A stretch of 64,000 bases of DNA. It comes from Paenibacillus glycanilyticus (GTDB lineage Bacteria; Bacillota; Bacilli; Paenibacillales; Paenibacillaceae). A model generated the notes under the pieces. That model worked only from the letters and a program-made list of their open reading frames with translations, made no database searches and was not told the DNA's origin. The stretch is taken from assembly GCF_023715145.1 (NCBI RefSeq), contig NZ_JAMBNP010000001.1, positions 558,001 to 622,000 of the forward strand. Reading direction: 5' to 3'. Every line of letters begins with the position of its first letter. The stretch's first letter is position 1. Positions 53,434-61,938 of the stretch are shown here, one piece after another. The position numbers and the translations under genes are program-made.

Positions 53434-54132
53434 ATGTGCGGAAGATACACCATTACCATATCGCTCGAGGAGCTTATGATTCGTTACATGATCGGCGAGA
53501 CGAAGGTGCCTTACCACCGCCCGAAATATAATGTAGCGCCTGGCCAGCAGGTGCTTGCCATTGTGAATGACGGGCAGCGCAACCGGCTCGGAGAGCTGCA
53601 GTGGGGGCTTATCCCGCCTTGGGCGGATGATCCGAAGATCGGCAGCAAAATGCTGAATGCCCGCTCCGAGACCGCAGCCGATAAGCCGGCCTTCAAGACC
53701 CCTCTCCGCCGCAAGCGCTGCCTCATCCCGGCAGACGGCTTTTACGAGTGGAAGAAGGATGGCAGCGGCAAGCAGCCGATGCGAATTGTGCTCAAGGACC
53801 GCTCGCTCTTCAGCATGGCCGGACTGTATGAAACCTGGCTTGCACCGGACGGTACAACAACGATCAGCAGCTGCACCATTTTGACAACGTCGCCCAACGA
53901 GCTGATGGCCCCGATCCACGACCGGATGCCGGTTATTTTGCGCCAAGAGGACGAGCTCTTCTGGCTCGACCGTTCCGTGCAGGATCCGTTGGCCTTGCAG
54001 CGTCTCTTCCATCCGTACGCGGCCGAGGAACTCGAAGCGTATCCGGTGTCTTCGGCGGTCGGAAGCGTCAAGAACGACACCGCAGACTGCATTGAACCAA
54101 TAAATCCGGGAGGCCAGCTGCATCTTTGGTGA
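53434..54132 (+). CDS. yedK: Abasic-site crosslinking protein YedK/HMCES (SRAP)
   Basis: 232-aa SRAP-domain protein that forms a thiazolidine crosslink with abasic sites in single-stranded DNA. Cys2 (after Met1 removal) is the reactive residue in MCGRYT. Other active-site residues are Asn33 (YNVAPG), Glu105 (GFYEW) and His162 (PIHDRMP). NARSET and MPVIL are also conserved. The start at 53434 is fixed by the need for Cys2 and by GAGGAGG upstream. No LexA box is apparent, although it lies near the SOS polymerase genes. Confidence 0.95.
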   Translation: MCGRYTITISLEELMIRYMIGETKVPYHRPKYNVAPGQQVLAIVNDGQRNRLGELQWGLIPPWADDPKIGSKMLNARSETAADKPAFKTPLRRKRCLIPADGFYEWKKDGSGKQPMRIVLKDRSLFSMAGLYETWLAPDGTTTISSCTILTTSPNELMAPIHDRMPVILRQEDELFWLDRSVQDPLALQRLFHPYAAEELEAYPVSSAVGSVKNDTADCIEPINPGGQLHLW

Positions 54133-54168
54133 TACGGTTCTAGAGTATCGAACCTCAATTCCCGCAAT

Positions 54169-54198
54169 AAAAAAAAAGCCGACCGCAAAGCGGTCAGC
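54169..54198 (-). terminator. Terminator overlapping the spoVIF-like stop codon
   Basis: GCTGACCGC and GCGGTCGGC form a 9-bp stem with loop TTT, followed by nine T. The TGA stop of the upstream gene (CGC TGA) lies inside the left arm. Confidence 0.85.
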
Positions 54199-54481
54199 GG
54201 AACATCCCCCACAGCTTAAGCAAGTGAAAGGTGTTGTTTGGATCTATTTTTTGCCCGAGGACAAAATCGATAATCTGTTCTTCCTGAATATCCGTCAGCG
54301 GTTCCTGTAAAATAGAAGTCGCAGATTTCACGAGCTTCCTCACCTTTACCCGGTCCTGCAGATCATACTTCGTCACGTTGCCCAGCAGCAGCCGCATCCG
54401 GTCCTTGACGACCGGATTTTTTAATTTGAATTTGACGCGTTCGACCAATTGCGGCCGAATGCCGTACTTTTGGTAACTCAC
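54194..54481 (-). CDS. SpoVIF-like sporulation protein
   Basis: 95-aa small protein. YQKYGIRPQLVERVKFKLKN, KYDLQDRVKVRKLVKSAT and QIIDFVLGQKIDPNNTFHLLKLWGMF match the pattern of Paenibacillus proteins annotated as stage VI sporulation protein F, a spore-coat assembly factor in Bacillus. The GTG at 54481 gives the familiar N-terminus VSYQKYG; an ATG at 54499 is possible but has no good site. Its own terminator begins inside the stop codon region. Identification is from sequence pattern only. Confidence 0.65.
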   Translation of the reverse strand: MSYQKYGIRPQLVERVKFKLKNPVVKDRMRLLLGNVTKYDLQDRVKVRKLVKSATSILQEPLTDIQEEQIIDFVLGQKIDPNNTFHLLKLWGMFR

Positions 54482-54555
54482 TCGCCCCGACACCTCCATC
54501 CGGCATTCCGATAATTCGATCGTTTAACTATATGCCGCAAAATGGAAGATGTTGC

Positions 54556-56610
54556 TTAGTCGAGCTGTTCCCCTTGAAAAATTTGATCCTTCAGCAGTTG
54601 GACACGCGCCCGCTCGAACACCGGATTCGTCCAGAAATCATCCCTTCCGGCAAGCTCTGCCGCATCATCGCGGGCCAGCTCCAGCATCTCGTAATCCGCT
54701 GCCATATCGGCGATCTTGAACTCCGGAAGGCCGCTTTGCTTCGTACCGAAGAAATCCCCCGGCCCCCGCAGCTCCAGGTCGCGTCGCGACACCTCAAAGC
54801 CGTCATCGGTCTCCGTCATAACCTTCATCCGCTCTCGGCCGTTCTCCGACTTCGGATCCGCGACCAGCACGCAGAACGACTGATGCGCCCCGCGCCCTAC
54901 ACGTCCGCGAAGCTGATGCAGCTGCGAGAGCCCGAACCGCTCAGCATCCATAATAATCATTAGCGTGGCATTTGGTACGTCGACGCCGACCTCAACGACC
55001 GTCGTCGCGACAAGCAAGTGGGTCTCGTTAGCGCCAAAAGCGCCCATGACCTCATCCTTTTCCGAAGCCGACAGCCTGCCGTGCAAGAGACCCACCTTCA
55101 GATCGGGAAAAGCCTGCTGCATCTGCACATACAAATCTATCGCATTTTGCACATCCAGCTTGTCCGATTCCTCGATCAGCGGGCAGATAACATAGGCCTG
55201 ACGTCCTTCCCCTACCTCACGCCGGATAAAGCCTAGAACGCGGTCCATCATATCGTGCTTGACCCAATACGTCTTGATGGGCTTCCGTCCATGCGGACGT
55301 TCCCGGATCGTGGACACATCCATATCACCGAAGGCCGTAATAGCAAGCGTCCTCGGAATCGGCGTTGCGGTCATCGTCAGCACATCGGGATTCATCCCTT
55401 TGCGGCGCAGAATACTCCGCTGGTTCACCCCGAAACGGTGCTGCTCATCGGTTACAACGAGACCCAGGCTGCGGAAATAAACATCGTCCTGAATAAGCGC
55501 ATGCGTACCGACAATAATATCGATCATGCCCATCTGCAGCCCGGCGAGCACATCGCGGCGCTTCTTCTCCGTCAAGCTGCCGGTTAAGAGGCCCACCTCA
55601 ATGCCCGTGTCCGCAAACAGCTTCTGCAGCGAACGCAGATGCTGCTCTGCCAGTATCTCCGTCGGCACCATGAGCGCTCCTTGATGACCGGCTTTTATCG
55701 TGCAATAGAGCGCGATAGCCGCCACTACCGTTTTACCCGATCCAACGTCGCCTTGCAGCAATCGGTTCATCGCAGCCGGATGCCGCATATCCGACATAAT
55801 CTCGTTAACAACCTTCTTCTGGCCATCCGTCAGTTCAAAAGGAAGCGTAGCCGCAAAGTTGCGGATCGTCTCCCCGTTCACCTGATGAACGATACCGTCC
55901 CCGCGACCGCGCGTTAAGGAACGGTAAGCCTGCAGCTTCAGCTGGAAGAGGAACAGCTCCTCGTACACCATCCGCCGCCGAGCCTCCAGCCCTTCCTTCA
56001 CTTCTCCAGGATCATGAATCCGCTGCACGGCGTCACGCCTTGGCATAAGCTGGTGGCGCTCCACGAGCTCATGCGGCAGCACTTCTTCAATCATCGATCC
56101 GTATTGGATCAAAGCCTGCTTGATCGTCTTGCGCATCCATGCCTGCGTAATGCCTCCGCCAACGGAATAGACGGGCTGCAGCGTTCCGGATCTGACCATC
56201 CCGGTGGACTTGTCCGCGAATTCGGATTCCGACACGGTCATCTGCAGACGCTGCTGCTCCCATTTGCCCGTTAACATGATTTCTCTGCCTGGCGTCAGCT
56301 GGTTTTGCAGAAAATGACGGTTGAACCAAACGGCTGTCACCAGCATATGGTCAACCTCAACTTTGCAGGTAAGGCGCGATTTGTTTCTGCCGTAACGCTG
56401 CAGAACCGCGTTGCCGCGGATGACTCCCTGCACCGTCACCTTGTCGCCGTCCTTAATTTCCGCAAGCTCCCGGATGCGGTAATCTTCATATCGAAATGGA
56501 AAATAATCCAGCAAATCGGCGACTGTCTGAACGCCAAAGGCGTGAAGCTCTTCTTCCTTAGGAGCGCTCACGCCTTTAATTTGCCGGACCGAATACTGTT
56601 CCAGCGTCAT
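54556..56610 (-). CDS. recG: ATP-dependent DNA helicase RecG
   Basis: 684-aa branch-migration helicase that reverses stalled forks and processes Holliday junctions. The N-terminal wedge/OB domain is at about 60-150 (DGDKVTVQGVIRGNAVL). Walker A is GDVGSGKT, motif II is DEQH (VVTDEQHRFG), motif III is TATPIPRT, and the C-terminal helicase half has VATTVVEVGVDVPNAT and QLRGRVGRG. Full length for the family. It lies 12 bp downstream of degV, as in related genomes. Confidence 0.97.
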   Translation of the reverse strand: MTLEQYSVRQIKGVSAPKEEELHAFGVQTVADLLDYFPFRYEDYRIRELAEIKDGDKVTVQGVIRGNAVLQRYGRNKSRLTCKVEVDHMLVTAVWFNRHFLQNQLTPGREIMLTGKWEQQRLQMTVSESEFADKSTGMVRSGTLQPVYSVGGGITQAWMRKTIKQALIQYGSMIEEVLPHELVERHQLMPRRDAVQRIHDPGEVKEGLEARRRMVYEELFLFQLKLQAYRSLTRGRGDGIVHQVNGETIRNFAATLPFELTDGQKKVVNEIMSDMRHPAAMNRLLQGDVGSGKTVVAAIALYCTIKAGHQGALMVPTEILAEQHLRSLQKLFADTGIEVGLLTGSLTEKKRRDVLAGLQMGMIDIIVGTHALIQDDVYFRSLGLVVTDEQHRFGVNQRSILRRKGMNPDVLTMTATPIPRTLAITAFGDMDVSTIRERPHGRKPIKTYWVKHDMMDRVLGFIRREVGEGRQAYVICPLIEESDKLDVQNAIDLYVQMQQAFPDLKVGLLHGRLSASEKDEVMGAFGANETHLLVATTVVEVGVDVPNATLMIIMDAERFGLSQLHQLRGRVGRGAHQSFCVLVADPKSENGRERMKVMTETDDGFEVSRRDLELRGPGDFFGTKQSGLPEFKIADMAADYEMLELARDDAAELAGRDDFWTNPVFERARVQLLKDQIFQGEQLD

Positions 56611-56621
56611 TGTTCTCTACC

Positions 56622-57476
56622 TCACACTCTGCGCATGAACACAGCCATTGTGCCGGGACCCACATGGGTTCCGATAACGGCACCAACGGTTGCGTATTCA
56701 ACCTCTTGAACATTGAACCGGCTCTTGATCAGCTCAAGGAATTCCAAAGCCGCTTCCTTGTTTGTGTTCCAAGCGATTGTCGCAACAACCGGATCCTGAC
56801 CGCAGGCTTCGCCCAGCATATCCAAAATCCGCGCCATTGCTTTTTTTGTACCGCGCACTTTATCTACGGCATACACCGCGCCTTCTTTGTCGAGCGACAG
56901 AATCGGCTTAATATTAAGAATAGATCCGATAAGAGCGGAAGCTTTGCCGATCCGTCCTCCTCTTTGCAAATATTCAAGCGTATCGACGAGAAAATACAGC
57001 TGCGTTTCACGTTCCATCCGTTCGATCTCGGCAAGAATGGCTTCCTTCGAAGCTCCTTCCCGCGCCATTTTGGCAGCCGTCACAACGCGCATGCCATAAG
57101 CGTAAGAAGCTGTTTTGGAATCGATGACCGTAATATCCGGATCACCGTCTACCATCGAGCTGCCAATGACCGCCGATTGGTAGGTCCCGCTTACCGCACT
57201 CGATAAATGAATCGAAATAATGGTAGCGCCGGGATCTTCCTGCAAAATGCGCTCATATGCTTCTTGGTACTCCATCGGCGATGGCTGGGACGAAGTAGGC
57301 ATTTGCGGCGACGCCGATACTTTCTCGAAGAACTGCTCCGTATTAATCGTAACGGCATCATAGTAAGTCTCTTCCCCGAACAGAATCTTCAGAGGAACCA
57401 TCTCAATCCCAAGCTCTTGTCTTAGCTCCGGTGAAATATCTGATGCGCTGTCGGTCACGATGCGTATGTTTCCCAT
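56622..57476 (-). CDS. DegV family fatty-acid-binding protein (FakB-like)
   Basis: 284-aa DegV protein. The N-terminal signature VTDSASDISPEL and the fatty-acid-binding loop SSAVSGTYQSA are present. DegV/FakB proteins carry a fatty acid to the kinase FakA for phosphorylation to acyl phosphate. GGGAGGGG lies just before the ATG at 57476; upstream in-frame codons lack a site. Its position 25 bp downstream of fakA supports partnership. Confidence 0.93.
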   Translation of the reverse strand: MGNIRIVTDSASDISPELRQELGIEMVPLKILFGEETYYDAVTINTEQFFEKVSASPQMPTSSQPSPMEYQEAYERILQEDPGATIISIHLSSAVSGTYQSAVIGSSMVDGDPDITVIDSKTASYAYGMRVVTAAKMAREGASKEAILAEIERMERETQLYFLVDTLEYLQRGGRIGKASALIGSILNIKPILSLDKEGAVYAVDKVRGTKKAMARILDMLGEACGQDPVVATIAWNTNKEAALEFLELIKSRFNVQEVEYATVGAVIGTHVGPGTMAVFMRRV

Positions 57477-57501
57477 ACGTCCCCTCCCAAACTTAATATG
57501 G

Positions 57502-59316
57502 CTATTCCAAAGCGAATAAATAAGGATATAAAGGCTGGCCGCCGGCATGAACCTCAAGCTCAACTTCCGGGTATGCTTCCTCAATCCATTCACGCAACGC
57601 CGCGGTGTCGGATTCCTTCGCATCTTCGCCGGTCAATACCGTAAGCAGCTCGCCGCCATCCTCTACCATAGCCGCCATCAGCAGCTGGCAGGCTTCAAGC
57701 AGACTTGGCTTCGACGAGACAATCGTCTTCTCTTTAATCCCCATATAGTCGCCTTCTCGGATATCCACGCCGTCAATGGAGGTATTCCGCACTGCCTGCG
57801 TCACCTGGCCGGATACGACCTGCTCGGCTGCGCTCTTCATCCATGCCGCATTACGCTCGGCCGATTCCTCTTCCTTGAAGGCAAGAATCGCCGCCAGCCC
57901 CTGCGGGATGGTTTTCGTTGGGATAACCGTTACCTGGCGTCCGCTCAGCTCAGCGGCCTGCTCAGCCGCGAGAATGATATTGCTGTTGTTTGGCAGCAGA
58001 TAAATATGCTCCGCGGGCAAAGATTCAATCGCGTTCACGAAATCCTCGGTGCTTGGGTTCATCGTTTGTCCGCCGGACAAGACGACATCCACTTCGTTGC
58101 TGAGGAAAATATTCGCGATGCCTTCGCCAAGCGCAACAGCCACAATGCCAAACGGCGCGAGCTCATGCAGCTCTTCCGGTGCTACGACCTGGGCTGCTGG
58201 TCCTGCAAGCAGCTCTGTAGACGAGATATCGCCGGTAAGCGCATACTCTGGCAACGGGGCGAATGGCTCAGCCGCTGCTTCATGCTCAAGCAGATCGCGG
58301 TGCTGCTCGCGCATATTCAGAATGTGAAAGTCCGTCAGCTCGCCGTAAGCCATCGCAAGGTTTAATACATCGCCGGGCTTACGCGAGTGGACATGCACCT
58401 TGATAATCTCATCGTCGGCAATGACGAGAATCGAATCGCCGTCTTTTTCGAGCGCCTTCTTGAAAGCGTATTCATTAAAAAATGCCGCAGGTTTCCCGCT
58501 GATTTTGCGATTGATAAAGAATTCCATATCATACAGGAACTCAATGTCCTCAGTTGCGAGTTTCGATTGGGCAGATACGGGTGCCGACGGCTTTACAACT
58601 GCCGATGATCTCGGTGCAGAGGCCGGCTGTGCCACGGCTACTTCTTCCGGTGCTGCCGCTTCGGACGGAAATGTAAATACCTTCTCTTGAATCGTACCGC
58701 TATGTGTCAAATACTGAACAAAGCCCTCGTAAATAAACACGAGACCTTGTCCGCCGGAATCCACAACGCCAACCTGCTTCAGTACCGGCAGCAGATCAGG
58801 CGTGCGCTGAAGCGCTTCATTCGCCTTCGCATGAATCTCTTGCATCAGTTCTACGACATCACTCGTCCTGCGGGCATACTGAACGGCATGCTTGGCCGCC
58901 TCTCTTGCTACCGTAAGAATCGTTCCCTCTACCGGCTTCACGACCGCTTTATAAGCCATGTCAACGCCATTCTGGAATGCAGCAGCAATCTGAAGCGTAC
59001 CGGCCTCTTCCTGGTTAGCCAATGATCTGGCAAAGCCACGGAATAACTGGGACAAAATAACCCCCGAGTTGCCCCGCGCCCCCATTAGAAGTCCTTTGGA
59101 CAATGCTTCTGCAGCCTTTCCCAAATGGGCGGACGGCTTGTTCCGCAGTTCACGAACCCCCGAGACAATCGTTAGATTCATGTTCGTACCCGTATCCCCG
59201 TCTGGCACTGGAAACACATTTAATGCATTAACCCGGTCTACATTTCTTTCTAAATATTCCGCACCGAGCAGTGCCATGGCGGTAAAATCCGATCCGTTAA
59301 TGGAGCGCTTACTCAA
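57502..59316 (-). CDS. fakA: Fatty acid kinase subunit FakA (YloV)
   Basis: 604-aa DAK2-domain protein. The N-terminal DhaL-type ATP-binding domain contains NVFPVPDGDTGTNM (metal-binding Asp residues) and GARGNSGVILSQLFRG. The middle domain (about 240-330) has the conserved YDMEFFI and KVHVHSRKPGD. The C-terminal EDD/DegV-like domain includes VVLSGGQTMNPSTEDF. It phosphorylates fatty acids bound to FakB for phospholipid synthesis. AGGAAGGGG is 8 nt before the TTG at 59316; a TTG two codons earlier is too close. An Ala/Pro-rich linker (about 235-265) is longer than usual. Confidence 0.94.
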   Translation of the reverse strand: MSKRSINGSDFTAMALLGAEYLERNVDRVNALNVFPVPDGDTGTNMNLTIVSGVRELRNKPSAHLGKAAEALSKGLLMGARGNSGVILSQLFRGFARSLANQEEAGTLQIAAAFQNGVDMAYKAVVKPVEGTILTVAREAAKHAVQYARRTSDVVELMQEIHAKANEALQRTPDLLPVLKQVGVVDSGGQGLVFIYEGFVQYLTHSGTIQEKVFTFPSEAAAPEEVAVAQPASAPRSSAVVKPSAPVSAQSKLATEDIEFLYDMEFFINRKISGKPAAFFNEYAFKKALEKDGDSILVIADDEIIKVHVHSRKPGDVLNLAMAYGELTDFHILNMREQHRDLLEHEAAAEPFAPLPEYALTGDISSTELLAGPAAQVVAPEELHELAPFGIVAVALGEGIANIFLSNEVDVVLSGGQTMNPSTEDFVNAIESLPAEHIYLLPNNSNIILAAEQAAELSGRQVTVIPTKTIPQGLAAILAFKEEESAERNAAWMKSAAEQVVSGQVTQAVRNTSIDGVDIREGDYMGIKEKTIVSSKPSLLEACQLLMAAMVEDGGELLTVLTGEDAKESDTAALREWIEEAYPEVELEVHAGGQPLYPYLFALE

Positions 59317-59373
59317 CGACAATTCCCCTTCCTAAAAGAATTGCAAAAGCAATTCTAACTTCGTAAGCATTGA

Positions 59374-59733
59374 CTACGTAGATACCCTTACGTCTTGAAC
59401 AAATATATGGACCTGATCCACTTGAAGACCTATTACATCATTTAGGACGTATTTAACCTTAGTCTGTATATTATGCGCCACTTCGGAAATTTTCGTGCCG
59501 TAGCTTACGACAATATGCAGTTCAATATGAAGCTGTTCATTCTCCCGGCGCACCTCGACGCCCCTCGACATGTTCTCTCTGCCGAGCAGCTCGGCGATGC
59601 CATCCTTCAGCTGTTTGCGGGAAGCCATCCCGACAAGCCCATAACAATCCATGGCTGCAGAGCCTGCAATCACTGCAATGCAGTCATCATTCACAATTAT
59701 CTGTCCAAGCTCGTTCTTAATCTGCAGTGGTAT
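59374..59733 (-). CDS. yloU: Asp23/Gls24 family protein YloU, probably with AUA start
   Basis: 119-aa alkaline-shock-type envelope-associated protein. IAGSAAMDCYGLVGMASRKQ, ELHIVVSYGTKISEVAHNIQ and QTKVKYVLNDVIGL are family hallmarks. The conserved N-terminus (I-P-LQIKNELGQI) begins at an ATA codon (59733) that has AAGGAG 9 nt upstream. The nearest standard start is a GTG at 59694, which has no site and would delete 13 conserved residues. It is encoded immediately upstream of fakA, the usual arrangement. Identity of the gene is secure; the start is inferred. Confidence 0.85.
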   Translation of the reverse strand: MPLQIKNELGQIIVNDDCIAVIAGSAAMDCYGLVGMASRKQLKDGIAELLGRENMSRGVEVRRENEQLHIELHIVVSYGTKISEVAHNIQTKVKYVLNDVIGLQVDQVHIFVQDVRVST

Positions 59734-59841
59734 GGGAATACACTCCTTTACCGTAAATAATATGGACTAAGGATTATTGTACTATAAACCGCTTCATTAT
59801 AGAAGGGTACAAGGCAAAAACGATGACAAAATCCATCATTT

Positions 59842-60031
59842 CGCATACTTTTAAGTTGCTGATACACGACAATTGTGATACGATAATCAAGTATGTTTTT
59901 GTGCAGGCTTGACCATGTTATTCAATTATGGCTTGTGCTAACAATGCAGCTAAATGGCTCAAAGCAAACTCTAAGCGCATGCTTGCAGGGAGGCTTTGCT
60001 CCTTGCGGCACAAACTTAAGGAGGTGTACTC
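59842..60031 (+). promoter_or_regulatory. Leader and promoter region of rpmB
   Basis: TTGCTG and TACGAT, 17 bp apart (about 59857-59885), form a plausible promoter. The long leader that follows contains a small GGAG-GCTTT-GCTCC hairpin shortly before AAGGAGGTG. Divergent yloU lies just upstream. Confidence 0.35.
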
Positions 60032-60220
60032 ATGTCCCGCAAATGTTTCATTACTGGTAAATCGCCTGGTACAGGCAACCATGTATCCCACGCAAACAAC
60101 AAAAACCGTCGTTCTTGGGGTGTAAACGTGCAAAAGGTTCGCATCTTGGTAGACGGCAAACCGAAACGCGTTTATGTCAGCACACGTGCACTGAAATCCG
60201 GCAAAGTAACTCGCGTTTAA
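60032..60220 (+). CDS. rpmB: 50S ribosomal protein L28
   Basis: 62-aa ribosomal protein. [30 protein letters not shown] and [13 protein letters not shown] are diagnostic. AAGGAGGTG lies 7 nt before the ATG. It has only one cysteine (Cys5), so it is not the four-cysteine zinc form. It is the only plus-strand gene of the conserved core in this window and is convergent with spoVM. Confidence 0.98.
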   Translation: MSRKCFITGKSPGTGNHVSHANNKNRRSWGVNVQKVRILVDGKPKRVYVSTRALKSGKVTRV

Positions 60221-60342
60221 TTCCGGATTCCAACCAAGCGGTCTAGCGCAAACGGCTGACGCCGTCACCTTGGCGGCGCAGCGAACGTTTGGCTATGAAA
60301 TATAAGCGTCGTATAATTGTTTATACTTTCTTATATTTAGAC

Positions 60343-60370
60343 AAAAAGCACCTGAGCTCAGGTGCTTTTT
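60343..60370. terminator. Terminator of rpmB
   Basis: AAAAAGCACCTGAG and CTCAGGTGCTTTTT form a perfect palindrome followed by further T residues. It is usable on both strands. Confidence 0.92.
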
Positions 60371-60532
60371 TTTCTTGCCGCAATAGAATTTATACGTTTC
60401 AATGTCCGTCGCAAACTGAAATTCTATCGGGCGATAAAACCTGCCTCTAGACGCGGACGCTTATCTTCGAGAAGCCTCGGATAGAGGTTTTTTCAACGCG
60501 CCCCGCCGCCAGCGGATGACGATGCCGGTTCA

Positions 60533-60733
60533 CCTTGAATTCTAAGAATTATAAGTTTTTATTATCTTATAAAATGGCTTAGAATTCTACGGATCAGAAC
60601 TTACCCGCCTTCATCAGATAGCGGGAACGTTCTGCCTTGAATTCTAAGCATTTATAAGTTTGCTCTTATAATTTGGCTTAGAATTCTACGGATCAGAACT
60701 TACCCGCCTTCATCAGATGGCGGGTACGTTCTG
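60533..60733. repeat. Two tandem ~100-bp repeats, each with two hairpins
   Basis: Unit 1 (60533-60634) and unit 2 (60635-60733) both start CCTTGAATTCTAAG. Each holds a first hairpin (GAATTCTAAG ... CTTAGAATTC, with an inner TTATAAG/CTTATAA) and a second (AGAAC-TTA-CCCGC ... GCGGG-CGTTCT). In unit 2 the AGATGGCGGGTACG change keeps the second stem paired. A third CCTTG follows. Confidence 0.8.
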
Positions 60734-60770
60734 CCTTGCCCACGATCATTCGTTAAGCCGTGCATCGGAC

Positions 60771-60851
60771 CTAGTTTTTTTGGAAGGTATTCAATATTGC
60801 TTTTACGAATCCGCCCAGAAATTTCGGCAGTTTGATCGTGTAAAATTTCAT
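60771..60851 (-). CDS. spoVM: Stage V sporulation protein M
   Basis: 26-aa amphipathic peptide MKFYTIKLPKFLGGFVKAIL followed by NTFQKN. It is very close to B. subtilis SpoVM, including the conserved Pro9 and the helix-forming residues. SpoVM recognises the positive curvature of the forespore outer membrane and anchors SpoIVA for coat and cortex assembly. AGGAGGG lies 6 nt before the ATG at 60851. It is too short for ordinary gene finders but the match is clear. Confidence 0.95.
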   Translation of the reverse strand: MKFYTIKLPKFLGGFVKAILNTFQKN

Positions 60852-60993
60852 GCCCATCCCTCCTCAGACACGCTCATCGAAATTGGAAGTGTACCAATTA
60901 TTAAACGCAAAAATGGCTACACGAACCTTCGTTCATGTAACCATCCTATGCGATGCCGAGTTGTCCTATTCCACACCGCTAGCTCGTATTCTA

Positions 60994-61284
60994 TTAGCCC
61001 GCAGGCATCGGATTGTCACGCATATAGATGACAATGGCGATTACGAGAGCTGTAGCAAAATAAACAATTATGGCAGAGACGATAAAGGAAATACGCGGCC
61101 CCCAGGTTGAAAAACGCTTGAAGCACTTTATAGCGACATACAAGGCCACCAGGGAGCAGACGTACTTGATAGGCGAGGAAATCGCAGTAAAAAGACCAAG
61201 CAGAATACCTGCTGTAATCGCGTAGAAAGCGATCCACAATATTTTCTTCCAGACGCTCTCCTCTAACTCGAAATCTTCCTCCAT
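60994..61284 (-). CDS. Small membrane protein, 96 aa
   Basis: Unknown function. An acidic N-terminus (MEEDFELEESVWKK) is followed by about three hydrophobic segments (residues 14-34, 38-55 and 69-90). The ATG at 61284 lies 2-3 nt after the rpe stop codon and has no clear site of its own, which suggests coupling to rpe translation. A longer frame reading back into rpe is not supported. It lies between rpe and spoVM. Confidence 0.7.
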   Translation of the reverse strand: MEEDFELEESVWKKILWIAFYAITAGILLGLFTAISSPIKYVCSLVALYVAIKCFKRFSTWGPRISFIVSAIIVYFATALVIAIVIYMRDNPMPAG

Positions 61285-61288
61285 TAGG

Positions 61289-61933
61289 TTACCGAAGCGC
61301 AGCAATCGCAGCCGCGCGGTCCCTTTCCCCGAACACGGCGTTGCCTGCAACAAGCACATTCGCACCGGCTTCTACAACCTGCTTTGCCGTAACACTGTTA
61401 ATGCCGCCGTCCACTTGCACATGAACATGGCTGAGACCGCGTTCGTCAAGCAGCTTGCGCAGCTGGCGAAGCTTGTTCAGCGACTCTTCGATAAAGGCTT
61501 GTCCGCCAAAACCAGGGTTTACCGTCATAATGAGAACCAGATCAATGTCGCCCAGGATATGCTCAAGAACCGACAACGGCGTACCCGGATTGAGCGCAAC
61601 GCCGGCAGGCAAACCAAGATCCTTGATCTGCTGAATTGTGCGGTGCAGATGTACCGTTGCTTCCGCATGTACCGTAATGCGGTCCGCGCCGGCAGCCGCA
61701 TAGCTCGGAATCGACAATTCCGGTTTTTCAATCATCAGATGCACGTCAAATGGAAGCTGTGTAGCCGAACGTACAGCTGCAATAACCGGAGGACCAAACG
61801 TCAGGTTCGGTACAAAATGACCGTCCATAACATCGACATGAATCCAATCCGCTCCTGCTTCTTCTGCTGCTTTGATCTCGTCTCCAAGCCGTGCGAAATC
61901 CGCCGACAGGATAGATGGTGCGATAATTGCCAT
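61289..61933 (-). CDS. rpe: Ribulose-phosphate 3-epimerase
   Basis: 214-aa TIM-barrel enzyme interconverting ribulose 5-phosphate and xylulose 5-phosphate in the pentose phosphate pathway. [14 protein letters not shown], the metal-binding [15 protein letters not shown] and [12 protein letters not shown], and DGGIN near the C-terminus are present. GGAGG is 11 nt before the ATG at 61933. It lies 5 bp downstream of rsgA, the usual order. Confidence 0.97.
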   Translation of the reverse strand: MAIIAPSILSADFARLGDEIKAAEEAGADWIHVDVMDGHFVPNLTFGPPVIAAVRSATQLPFDVHLMIEKPELSIPSYAAAGADRITVHAEATVHLHRTIQQIKDLGLPAGVALNPGTPLSVLEHILGDIDLVLIMTVNPGFGGQAFIEESLNKLRQLRKLLDERGLSHVHVQVDGGINSVTAKQVVEAGANVLVAGNAVFGERDRAAAIAALR

Positions 61934-61938
61934 ATGGT

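Larger units (their letters stand above)
60221..60770. other. Structured intergenic region between convergent rpmB and spoVM
   Basis: 550 bp without a gene. In order it holds a hairpin of CAAACG and CGTTTG type around GCCG/CGGC (60248-60291), the rpmB terminator (60343-60370), an AGAATTT/AAATTCT inverted repeat (60385-60425), a CCTCTA/TAGAGG hairpin followed by six T (60440-60495) and two tandem repeats of about 100 bp (60533-60733). Confidence 0.6.

Noticed and set aside
52379-54123. Long frames opposite the DUF2515 and yedK genes
   Set aside because: Both true genes are supported by family motifs and start sites; the opposite frames are products of high GC codon use.
60850-61110. A plus-strand frame opposite the small membrane protein
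   Set aside because: The minus-strand gene has a membrane-protein pattern and continues the rsgA-rpe gene order; the plus frame has neither.
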